The notes under the pieces are model-generated. The model was not told where the DNA came from and made no database searches. It was given only the letters and a program-made list of their open reading frames with translations. Source: Gnetum montanum (taxonomy: Eukaryota > Streptophyta > Gnetopsida > Gnetales > Gnetaceae). From it: a stretch of DNA of 64,000 nt. The number at the start of each line of letters is the position of its first letter. Position 1 is the first letter of the stretch. The position numbers and the translations under genes are program-made. Positions 48,596 through 59,373 of this stretch are shown one piece after another. The stretch is from assembly GCA_015680685.1 (NCBI GenBank), contig MNCI01022355.1, positions 245,262 through 309,261 on the forward strand. Reading direction: 5' to 3'.

Positions 48596-49760
48596 AATTT
48601 CTTCACTGAGCCAAGTACTTTATGGAGATCAATGGAAAACTTTACAAAGTGTGTCCTAATGGCTTCATTCGATGGTGTGTTCCTGATAAAGATCAACTGC
48701 AAGTTCTCCAAGATGCTCATGAGGGTCCTTGTGGGGATCATTACACTAGGAGACGAACAACCATCAAGATCCTACTTGCAGAATATTATTAGCCTACAAT
48801 ATTTTAGGATGCCCATCATTTTTTCCAATCTTGTGAGTAGTGTCAATTTGATGGGGGAATGACTACTAGAATGGAAGGTCCGTGACAATGGATTCATCTG
48901 TTAGAAGCCTTTGACATTTGGGGAATTGATTTTATGGGGCCAATTACACTAATGCCCAATGGAAATGCCTATATCATTGTTGTTGTTGATTACCTAACTA
49001 AATGGGTAGAAGTAGCTGCTATTAGGGATTGTACATCATCTACATCTACATGATTTGTTCAACAACAAATCATAAATAGGTTTGGTATGCCTCGTGTACT
49101 TATTTTAGATAATGGTCCCCACTTCATAGGTGCAAATTTTCAAAAATTAATACAACACTTAGGGGTTGAGCATAAATTGACTACACCATACCACCCCCAA
49201 GAAAATGGTCAAGCAGAAGTCACCAATAGGGAGATTATGAAGATATTGACAAGAACTGTTAGCAAGTTTAGGTGATATTAGAGCACTAAATTGAATTATG
49301 CTCTTTGGACATACCACTCCACATGGAAACTCCCTACATGCTACTCTCCCTATGAATTAGTGTATGGTAAATTACCAATGCTTCCTATTCAAACTAAGCT
49401 CCATACACTATCCATGGCATGTGACCTCAACCTTGATCTTGATCTAACACAAAAACAATGATTAGTAATCCTTAACTTGCTAGATGAAAACTAACTAGCT
49501 GCCTTGTCATCTAATGAGTTACACAAAACATTTAATAAACAACGTCATGACCTAAGGATTAGGAAAGTTAAATATCAACTGAGAGGTAAGGTTCTCTACT
49601 AGAATCCCACACATGTGCCACAACGTACTAAATTTCAAACACTGTGGGAAGGACCTTATATTATTTATGCAACTTTTCCTTCAGGGGCCATGACAATATA
49701 CAAACTTGAGAGCCCAGACAAGAAATTGTTGGTCAATGTACAATAAACCAAACCATTCCA
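48596..49760 (+). pseudogene. int: TE-6 integrase
   Basis: The zinc-finger region has HEGPCGDHYTR and a C-x2-C pair whose residues are partly kept (48830-48845). The three core catalytic residues are present: Asp at 48928, Asp at 49108 and Glu at 49216. The C-terminal part with LWEGPYIIY (49645-49675) follows. In-frame stops at several places, for example at 49273, disable it. Confidence 0.82.
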
Positions 49761-51767
49761 TGAGCTTAGGATAGCTAGTACACATGCTACCTCTCTTGGT
49801 GGACAACTTTGCTCACTATTTTGGATCTCCTCCTTCCAACTTAGTCATGGGGGAGATGGCCACCAATGCTAATTGTTCTAAGCCCTTAGTTCTTTTTGAA
49901 TTTTATTTTTACACATTTTTTGTTTTACACATTCTTTCAACTATTTGTATTTTTGTTTTACACCATCGTTCATATTTTTACTATTTCTTTGTTTTCTTGA
50001 TTTACTTTTATTCATCATCTAATAAATGCTCATGATGGTGGATTGAATTATATCATATTGATTGCTAATGTTTGATTTTTACCTTTCAATTATGATGCTA
50101 ATATTAAGGTATGGTTCTTTTGATAAAATAGGCAATGAGTCCATGTTGTCCACTCATCCATACAACTCTATGAACTCCTTTGGCTTGGAACTATACATTC
50201 CCTCTTTATCTAAGTAAACTTTTAATGAATTGGTGGCTAGGTATTTTTCAAACCAAGGAAAGACTAAAAGGATGAAAAGGATGTGACTTCAAGGGGATTT
50301 GATGCATTTGTGCTGGCCATTCTCTTGGGTTCTTGGATGCTTTTTCTTTGTTTTTTTGTCATTCTAACATTGTTCAAAAATCAAGAAGTCGATTGAATAA
50401 AAATAAGTCTTTGCATGGTGTTGTTCTCAAGCAAAAAAAAAGTGAGAATTCAAATTACACCCCTTAGACATAATAAAGAAATATGGGCTACAAGCACTAG
50501 TTATGGAACTAGAAAGACATTTTACCCATGCCTAAAGATTCCTTCTAAGGCCCTTTCCCACTTCCTACTTCTCCATCTCGCTCTCCTTAGAATGGTGGTG
50601 ACTCTTTGTGGAAGCATTCTTATTGCTTTAAGTGGATGGATTGGTCAAGTGTGTTGATGAGAGGTCACTGGATGTGGTTTTTTTGAGTTTGGATTTGGGA
50701 TGAGTTCTACTTAGTTACATTAACCATAAAATACATAAGGTGCTTTACACAACCTTGTTCTTGGGATTTTATTCCATTCTCTCCTCTCCATCTTTCTTCC
50801 CATTTTCTACCTCATTGCTAGTTTTATCATTAGTTTGTTCTGGGTTGATGCATTATTTTTCTTTGGTGAGTTCTTGTCAGTAAGTTCTTAACTCTTACTT
50901 ACAAATGAAATTCCTAGAGCCTATGGACTCTTTGGTTTGTCGGTTTGTCAAGGCATAAAAGGCATGAGCCTGCTTTAGGGAGGACCCACTAGCATTTCTT
51001 TTTAGTGTAATTGTTAACTATTTTCCCTTAAACATTTCCTACAATCAATCATTTCTTATTTCATCCCCATCCATGACATCCATTTTATTGGTGTTTCCAT
51101 TGATATTTTTTCCCATCTTTCTTGTTCCTCATATTTTTCCATCTTATAGCTAACGAAGTTTTTCTCTTAGTCATGGGGGGCCCTGGCACAAATTTTTCAA
51201 TTTTCTCCATTTTACCATTTTCCTAACCCCTACAGCTTGGGTAGTCACCTGTGATAAATCTCTGAACCAATTTCTGCCATAACCACAACTTAGCTAATGC
51301 ACTTCATATCAAGACAAGGTATCAACTGCATTATGGTTTATCTATCCTTGATTATTTGTGACTATGTTGTGTGTGCAGATGGAAATCATACAAATAATGT
51401 ACTAGGCTTGGAGGAAGCACTCAAGATGGACTAGAAATAGAGCATTTATGAAAGGAGAAAGTCTAGTGGTATGGCTATGGATAAACAACAGAAGGCACAA
51501 TCTTAGCATTGGTGGCAACATGCTTCATTTTCTTTCTCTCTCTTTCTCTACAAGCTACCAAATAAAGGCTTGGATGTCATTTATGTACGATTGTTCACCA
51601 CAATGGTCATCAACACTAATTTTTTAATATGCTTATTGATCCATTCATTGGACACGTTGAGCCTGTCATCCCATTCTACCGTCAGTTGTTAATTAGTCAA
51701 TAATCTCATACCTTCCCAATATTTTGTAAGGAACTCAAGGACGAGTTTTCATTCAGTCATGGGGGTA
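49761..51767 (+). other. TE-6 3' spacer with purine-rich block and polypurine tract
   Basis: The block 49823-49859 (ggatctcctccttccaact, then tcatgggggagatgg) recurs in TE-5 and TE-3. The rest is T-rich and homologous to 53264-54600 in TE-5 and 62195-63440 in TE-3, without coding signal. A tract ttgtgtgtgcag followed by atg occurs near 51368-51382. The terminal polypurine tract agtcatgggggta is at 51755-51767. Confidence 0.6.
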
Positions 51768-52660
51768 TGATGAGAGTGGTTACTCTAACGATTTATTCTA
51801 AAATTAGAGTGTTAGTTTTTCTAATTATTAGAGTGGAAATTTCTCTAAAATTAGAGTGGTAGTTTCTCTAAAATTAGAGTTGCAGTTTTTCTAATTATTA
51901 GAGTAGTTGCTCCCAAGCTTATAAATACAGTGCCTAGGCACATAATTTAAGAGGAAGTCTTGAAAGGAATTCTTTCAAGGAAAGTCTTTTAAAAGTCTTT
52001 TAGGAGTCAAGTTAGAGTATTTTCCAAGTGCCTACAACAGGAGGTGTAAGTATGGATGAATCTTTATTCGAGCATTGTGTACTTAACCACACCTTGTGTA
52101 CAGCAATAAAGATGAGATCTTGGATTTATCCTTGTAGCACTTGAGATTTTTTTTCTTGCTCATTTCTTTTATTTTATTTTCTTTTGCACTTATTTTATTT
52201 TATTTTATGCACTTTACATTTTTGTTATTAGTACACATAGTACGATCACTTTGAGCATGCATGTAACACTTGGTAACCCAGTAACAATTAGCATTTGGTA
52301 ATCCCAATAGTGTTGCGCTAGTTCAAGATGTGTATGAAAAGTGAGAACAGATATTGGTGTTAGGATTAGTTAAAGCCTAGTTAATCAGTAGTTAAGTTAA
52401 ATTATTCACTTAGTTATCTCTCTCTCTCTTTCCTTATTAGCAACAGGACAAAAAAACATAAAAGCTATAAAAATCATATACCTTAAACTTACTTAATCAT
52501 ACAATCATGGCATACAAGTAAGTTTGGGAAGACAATGATCAATTAATCTATCCTTATTTCACAAGGGTGAATAAGCACTTAGTCCTTGGAATTCAACTAG
52601 ATCATGTGTGAAACGCTCATATTCCTATGGTTGAGTGTAGGGGTACCTCGCCGCTCATCA
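51768..52660 (+). repeat. TE-6 3' LTR
   Basis: The 893-bp LTR runs from TGATGAGAG to CTCATCA. It has extra tandem copies of ctaaaattagagtg (51798-51890), TATAAATA at 51920-51927, and AATAAA at 52105-52110. Confidence 0.9.
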
Positions 52661-52665
52661 GCAAC
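52661..52665 (+). repeat. TE-6 target-site duplication, right
   Basis: gcaac pairs with gtaac at 42656-42660. Confidence 0.8.
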
Positions 52666-53205
52666 CAACTAGGAGATCACAAAAATACTAATGTGAACCA
52701 TTAGCAAACATAGGAAGGATTGGAGTACAAAGATTAATGATGTTCTCTAGGCTTATCGCTCAACCTGGAAACTTCCTATTGGCTATTCTCCCTATGAGTT
52801 AATGTATGGGAAACTTTCTATTGGCTATTCTCCCTATGAGTTAGTGTACACTCTCAACAAACTATGAACTAAATCTTGACCTAATTCTATCACAAAATAA
52901 AATATTAATCAACCTGAATTTATTAGATGAAAATTGATTAGCAGTCCTATCCTTAAATAAGATGAACAAGGCATTCAGCAAGCAACATCATGACCTTACA
53001 ATCAAGAACCCCACACATGTACCCCAACAAATAATATTCCAAACATTATGGGAGGGACCTTATGTCATTTATCAAACCTTTCCCTCTTGGGCCATGTTAA
53101 TTTACAAACCTAACATCCCAAATAAAAAGTAGTTGGTAAACATCCAATAAGTAAAGCCTTTCCTAAAACCAAGACAAGCCAGTGTAAATACTACCTCAAT
53201 GGATG
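52666..53205 (+). pseudogene. int: TE-5 integrase, second part
   Basis: This continues the reading lost at 42660: the caactaggagatcac start aligns with 49221-49236 in TE-6. It contains a recent-looking 41-bp tandem duplication (52768-52849, around ggctattctccctatgag). The C-terminal LWEGPYVIYQTFP segment is at 53045-53085. Many stops are present. Confidence 0.78.
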
Positions 53206-54867
53206 GACAACCATGTTCTATTTTTTGGATCTCCTCCTTCCAACTCAATCATGGGGGAGATGGCCATTTGTGCTAACCATTACCATGGCCTCTCAGTTTT
53301 TCTCTCTTTTTTCTTTTCATGTTTTTGATGTTACACATTTTTTATTTTCAAATTTTTCTAATTTTACACCATCTTTAGTACCTTTAAACTTTCTTGATTA
53401 TTTTAAACTTTCTTATATATTTTACTTTATTTTGATTTCTTTTGTTCAAGTGTGATATTTTCTTATCTGTGCTTATAAATGTGCTTTATTGTCACAAGAC
53501 ACAATGTCATTGTTTCTATTTACTAATGATGATTTGTGCTTAATGTATGATTGTTAGTGTCTGGTTTCTATTTTCAAATTATGATGTCTAATGACTTTCA
53601 CATGGTTTATTTTTCATGGAACAAGCAGTGAGTCCATGTCATCCACCCATCCAATGAAGTCTATGGTTTTTCTTGTTCTAGGAATTTGAGGCCCCTTTTC
53701 ATGAAAGAAACTTTTAATCAATTGGTGACCTTGGTAGTTCTGGAATTAGGAAAAATTCAAAGGTTTGTAAAGGGTGTGACTTCAAAGGAACTTAATACTC
53801 TTTGTACTCTTCTACTCACTTCAATGCTTGTGTGTTTTTCACAAACTTCTTACTAGTCCACACCAACCACTAATAGGAAGTTAAATAATGTTGTTGCATG
53901 GTGTGGTTCTCATTCAAAACAAAAAAGAGGAAAGAGAGAAAAATAAGAAAAAGCAATGGTAATTCAAAGTACACCCCTTTGACATGAATAATTCCTTGCA
54001 TGGTGTGGTTTCCATTTCAAAGAAAAAAAATAATGAAAATTCAAAACACACCCCTCGAACAAATAAATAGACTACAAGCACTGGTTATGGAACTCAAACA
54101 GCATGCACCTATGCTTGAAATTCCCCTCTAACTAAGGACTTCTTTCTCTTTCACTTCCTACTTCTCTTTTATTCTCTCTATGGAATGCTGGTTGTTTTGT
54201 GAAGGCCCTCTTGTTTCTTGAGTGGGTGGATTGATCTTAGAGTCATGATGCAAAGTCTCTGAAAGTAGATGGTTTTGGTCTAGACTAAGGATGGAACTTC
54301 CTAGGTCATTTTAACAAAAAATTCCACAAGGGTCTTCTTATGACCTCAATTTGCAACTCCATTCCACCTTCTCTATCATTCATCCATGTTTCCATAACTC
54401 ACCTCACTGCTTAGTTCTATGTTATGCTCTATGTCTTGGTCTGATGTGTTGGGATTCTTGAGTAGATTCTTTTAGGTTGGTCTTTAACTTTTCATAACCA
54501 TTAATTGACTGTGGGGCCCATGGACTCTTTAGTTGAGCTTATACAAGGGCAACAATGGCATGAGCCTATTATGAAAAGGACCCACTTGCATAGCTCTTGG
54601 CTTAATTACTTAAGGTTCCTTACCTTTGACATCACTACAATCCTATCTTTTGCATTTTCCATTTAGTAAATCACTCAGTGCTCCTTAATCTTTCATTTCA
54701 TATCCACTAAATTAATTTTTCTTTTTTTCCAAAATTTATGAGCTTCAACACCCTCTTCTCATGTTTTCATACTATTCTTGGCCTTCTAAGCTTTCATTTG
54801 ATCCTAATTTTATCCAAAAATTCCTTATATTTTAAAAATTTAACCAAGCCAATAGTGGTCATTAGCT
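53206..54867 (+). other. TE-5 3' spacer after integrase
   Basis: It starts with the conserved purine-rich block 53227-53263. The rest is T-rich, matches TE-6 and TE-3 spacers in order, and has no coding signal that I can support. Confidence 0.6.
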
Positions 54868-54975
54868 ACATTGACAAGGCCTCATTGATGCAATCAACCA
54901 CATCGACAAGGACTCGTCAACTAGGCCTTATCGACATAGTGCTTAGATCCTATATATACCATCAAGCACTTAGGA
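54868..54975 (+). promoter_or_regulatory. Internal promoter-like block in TE-5, resembling LTR U3
   Basis: Two pieces of the LTR U3 recur exactly here: acaaggcctcattga (54874-54888, LTR 36145-36159) and ctaggccttatcgaca (54921-54936, LTR 36174-36189), in the same order. A CTATATATA lies about 15 bp after, as the TATA box does in the LTR. The block precedes the third ORF and may drive a separate transcript. Confidence 0.5.
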
Positions 54976-55378
54976 ATTTTTTTCATTTTCTCATAACACA
55001 CATGGAGTTTTTTGTAATTTTTCAAAGCCCTAAAGCTTCCAAAGCTCAGAACTTCCCAACCATTTGTCCAAATCACTTTGTTTTATGATCCTACACTTAC
55101 CTTAACGTTTCTAATGAAAATTTTTGAAAATTTTTCTATCTCCTACAAGGGTTACTAACATTAACCACATATAAACATCAACTTTTCAAGGGTTAACCCC
55201 TCCAACAACCTTCAAGATGAATTATTCATAATAACACATAGAATAATTGATAATTGGATTAATTAAATCAACCATAATCACAAATTAGTCAAGTGTAAAT
55301 ATCCTTAAGAGATAAGGTATCCCAATTTCTTTAAGGCTACATAATGGTTGCTAATCCATGGTCTTATTGTGATTATAG
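54976..55378 (+). other. TE-5 leader before the third ORF
   Basis: No coding sequence; AT-rich. It ends in ttattgtgattatag directly before an ATG, which resembles a splice acceptor. Confidence 0.4.
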
Positions 55379-58215
55379 ATGGTACCTAAACAAAAATGTT
55401 CGTAGGAAGGAGAACCCTCACAACCATGGAAGAAAAAACCTAGAGCTAGAAGGGGCAAGCAAGAACAAAGCCAAAAACTACTAGAAGTGACCCATGCAAC
55501 GAGACCTCTTCAAGAGGAGCATTCTAGAGGAAGAAGTGCCAATCAAAAAATCACAGCGAGGATAAGTGCCTAGACTCATGCTAAGGCTTATAATGACTTT
55601 GACTCAAGCCTACCTATACATCATTCAGTCATGAGACATTTAAAGATTAGTTCTTCAAGAGATTAACTTCAAGATAGTTTTAGAGAAAGCTTCAAAGGAT
55701 GTTAATACACAACTACAGACCTCTCCCATGTGTCCAATCATCATGTCCAGTGGGGAATGTTACATGGGAGAGACCTATTTCTTCTAGAGTAGCTGAAGGC
55801 TGGGGTCCATTATCAAGATCAAGGACATTCAAGTGTCCTACTCAACAAAATCCATTGCATAGGTACTTGGGCTACCTAAAATAAGAACATAGCTAGCTAA
55901 ATTATCTACAAAAGGTAATCTTAAGACCAAGAGGGAGTGGACCCAACGATGCTATAGGGTCGACCATAAGGAGTATGGTATGCTCACATCAGTGAAGCGA
56001 ATTTATTTCAAGATTGCAGCCTATCAAATCAATCCAATGATAAGGCTAAGCAAGGTGACTACTTTCTCCACTCGAGCATGGATGGCTCTAAGTAGGAAGT
56101 TCTCCATTGACCTTCCATAATTTCTATACTTGGATATTGAAAAATGTTTCAAAGAAAATAAATTTGGAAGGAAAACCATGCCCTTTCCATGCCTCATCGG
56201 AAAACTTTGCAAAAGGATAGGCATTATTCACTACTCTAACAACACTCTCAATCATGTTCACGTATCCTCATGGTCAAAAATCATAAAGGATAAAATGTTA
56301 GTAACAACCCGAGAAGATGAGTTATTGCTACCACCACCCACTCAAGAAACAATACTGAAGGCCCATGCAATCCTTGAGTATTTATGAAAAATCCAAGAAT
56401 AACTCTTGAGTGAACAAGAGCAATAAGTAGAAATGAGTGGGACGAATCCACCTATGTATCAACCAACAATGAGTCACCTTAACAAGGTGGCCTAAGTAGT
56501 CAACTAGATGGAGAGGGGTGGTTTCATTTTCGCTACCCAAACAACATAGCTACCTTTGAGGTCAGATCCCAATGCTCAAGAGGTGATAGTGTCACTAGAA
56601 ACACACCATCTATTCCTAGAAATCTCTAGGAATGTCACCACTTTCTCAGTATGGTTGGAGGAAGGAGAAGAGGCAACTATCTCGGTGATGCAACACCAAG
56701 GGTTGAAGACAGTAGTAGAGGTGGTTGCTAACCATGTAGTAGAATCATTGAATGCACCCACAGCATTTGTACTAGACATATCTACACTTCAAGATGTGTA
56801 GATGTTTGTACTCATGGTTAGCAAGAAATTAGATGCAACCCAACATGAAAAGTTGTTGGAATGACTAGTAGGAACTAGGCAACTAGCTCCAGACATTTTT
56901 GATCTTCTAGATAATATCACCATAACTCAGTCAGAGTCACTAAATGTAAAGGACATATGAATTATTTTGGAGGGGCAACTAGAAATAGCCTAAGAGTAAA
57001 ATCAATGCTTAGCCGTAGAGGTTGTCAAAATTCAGGCCCAATTTGCATATCAAGAAATCCTCAGCCTAGAAATGAAAAGGGATGAAGCTATTAAATAGCT
57101 TTAAGAATAATTTCAGAAGGCTAAGGAGGAGGTAGTAATGGCCATATTTAAATAGTCCATAGTAGAAGCTAAAACATACTCAATCTAGAAGGAGTTAAAC
57201 TAAATGCACTAAGAAAATGAAGCATTAACTGCACAAAATCATCATCTACAAAATGTTGATGCTTAGAAAGATCAAATGCAAGAATTCATTCATCAACAGT
57301 ATGAGCAACATACCAAGGTAAACATTGAACTAAGGAAATTGGCTATAAAATACTATAATCTATCAATGGAGGAGGCATGAACCTTGTGTCAAAAGTCTAC
57401 CATCAAGATCACTGCCTGGAAGAATGAAGCACCCAAATTTGAGAAAGTGAAAAATCGCTACAGAGACCAAGTTGGCTTGTAGAAAGAAATGAATTAAAAA
57501 CACATCTAGATGGCAAAAGAAAACTAAATGAAGCTCTCTATAAACTCCAATAATAAAGAGAGATGTGGCAACCCATCATTGATGGGATCAATGCCTACAA
57601 CAAAGTGGAGATTTGCTTAAAGGAGTTGCAAATCAAGGAGATGATAGAGTACATGGAGTTATCCAATCTCCATTATGAAAACCTAGCAATGTTTATTATT
57701 GGAAAACCATGTTTGGAATTAGAAAAAAAAAGGTGGCTAGCTCATATCTACTATACGAGGTTGAGTTCAAACACCACAAGGACACCAAGCAAAAGCTTGA
57801 GATTGCTAATGCTAAGCTCAAAGTTCTTAAAGGGTAATTCAGAGATCAACAATATATCACTGAGAACTTAGCCAAATAGATGAATGACTACCAAGAGCTA
57901 AAAGGAACAATCATGGTGTTTGAAATTGAACAAAAATAGTTTGTTGCCTAGTTCATCAATAAGAAGAAGTTATTTCCAGCAATCTTGTATCCTTGGGATG
58001 TGCCCATTCCAACCCACATGGGAAAGCTACATAGATGGTGCATGATCCCAAGAGTAAGAAAAAGAAATTGAGAGCACTACTGGATGCTTTCTTCCTCCCA
58101 CCTAAAGTTGCATCAATAGCAGGACAACCGTAGCCACCTCAACCACTGCTAGTGCATGAAGTCAGTCAAGGCTCCTTGAAGCCTTAAGAACCATCACTAC
58201 CTGGGACTGTTTGAT
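55379..58215 (+). pseudogene. TE-5 third ORF (env-position ORF), decayed
   Basis: From the ATG at 55379 the reading is basic, with a KKKPRARRGK cluster that could be a nuclear-localisation signal. After frame changes come a globular-looking stretch (55990-56390, YQINPMIRLSKVTTFSTRAWM and FPCLIGKLCKRIGI), a second stretch (56556-56801), and a long region rich in Glu, Lys, Gln and Leu (56950-57900), probably coiled coil. The last part is Pro-rich (58070-58200). It lies where Athila elements have their env-like ORF, but I see no signal peptide or membrane span. More than 30 stops make it inactive. TE-6 has no counterpart; the TE-3 counterpart would lie past the window end. Confidence 0.6.
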
Positions 58216-58454
58216 CTTCTCCAACAAGCTTCATGCCATTAAGAAATGTGTTTTGCAATTTTAAAAAGTTGAATCATGGTGTTTAATTTCATGTCCTAAA
58301 CATCTTCATTTTTTATAATGTGTTGATTCGTACACTCCATTTTTTTTCAAGTCAGTTTGTTTGTTTTGTGTGAATAAAAGTCAGTCAATAATCCCATACC
58401 TTTCTAATTTTGTAACAGAACTTGAGGATGAGTTTCCATTTAGTCATGGGGATA
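58216..58454 (+). other. TE-5 3' untranslated end and polypurine tract
   Basis: Non-coding. The last bases agtcatggggata (58442-58454) are the polypurine tract, nearly the same as in TE-6. Confidence 0.7.
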
Positions 58455-59368
58455 TGATGAGTCATGTTAAGTTGGTTGTGTCAATGGGGCCTTATCAATG
58501 TAACCTCATTTACTAGGCCTCGTCGATGAGGCCTAGTCAATGCATCTCACCATGCATCGATGAGATGCATCGATGAGGCCCCGTCAACATTGTGTCATGT
58601 GTTGGCTATAAATATGCACTTGCAACAGCATTTATGGATAACTAGATTGTAGATGCAATCGATATCTTGCATTTTTTCATTCAATAGTTAAATTTTTTTC
58701 CCTCAAGTGCCTGTAGTAAGAGTCATTAAGTGTATGGATCTTTCTTGAAGCATTATTGTACCTAAGAACGATAGTGTGTGTGGCAATAAAAACAAGCTTT
58801 CTGATAAACCTTGTAGCACTTTGAATAGATTAGCTATTTCATTTATGTATTCAATGTTTTTAGTTATTTGTTAAATGTTTTCAATTATTTCACAAATATT
58901 TTCTAGCAATTTAGTTAATGAAGTAATTAAGCTAGATATATTAAATACATAAGTACAACCACTTTGGTGTAACACATATTCACTTGGTAATCCCAATAGC
59001 ATTATCACTTGGTCATCCAATAATGGATGTGTAGGTTCAAGATGTGTACAAAAAGTGGGAATGGATGCTTATTTTAGGATTAGTTAAATTCCAATTAATT
59101 AATTAATTAATCATATTCCTTTTATCTACATTTTGAGCACCAAACTATAAAATATAAAATGATAAAATTGGGATGCCTCAGTTATACTTAACCATACCAA
59201 TAAACGTCACAAGTGTAATTAGGAAGACAATGATTTACCTTAAGGCTAGATTCACTTCCTAAAGGACTAGTGCATTGGAAATGATAAAGTCTATAGAATT
59301 TAACCGGATCATGTGTGAATGCTTCGTCATTCGTATGGTTGGGCATAGGGGTACCTCGCTAATCATCA
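58455..59368 (+). repeat. TE-5 3' LTR
   Basis: The 914-bp LTR starts TGATGAG and ends AATCATCA. Gatgaggcc/catcgatgag words repeat at 58505-58600. TATAAATA is at 58607-58614 and AATAAA at 58785-58790. Confidence 0.88.
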
Positions 59369-59373
59369 CAAAT
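59369..59373 (+). repeat. TE-5 target-site duplication, right
   Basis: caaat, identical to 36111-36115. Confidence 0.9.

Larger units (their letters stand above)
42661..52660 (+). mobile_element. TE-6: Athila-like LTR retrotransposon nested in TE-5
   Basis: A complete 10.0-kb element: 5' LTR 42661-43497, primer-binding site, gag, protease, RT, RNase H, integrase, 2-kb 3' spacer, polypurine tract, 3' LTR 51768-52660. It belongs to a different subfamily from TE-3 and TE-5, with a different U3 and no long third ORF. It is the best preserved of the three Athila-like copies in pol, in line with its being the last inserted of the nest. Confidence 0.92.
36116..59368 (+). mobile_element. TE-5: Athila-like LTR retrotransposon, split by TE-6
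   Basis: LTRs at 36116-37050 and 58455-59368, primer-binding site, gag, protease, RT, RNase H, integrase, a long 3' region with a decayed third ORF, and polypurine tract. Without TE-6 it is 13.2 kb. The target duplication is perfect. The LTRs differ strongly by eye, so the insertion is old, yet younger than TE-3, its host. It belongs to the same subfamily as TE-3. Confidence 0.9.
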
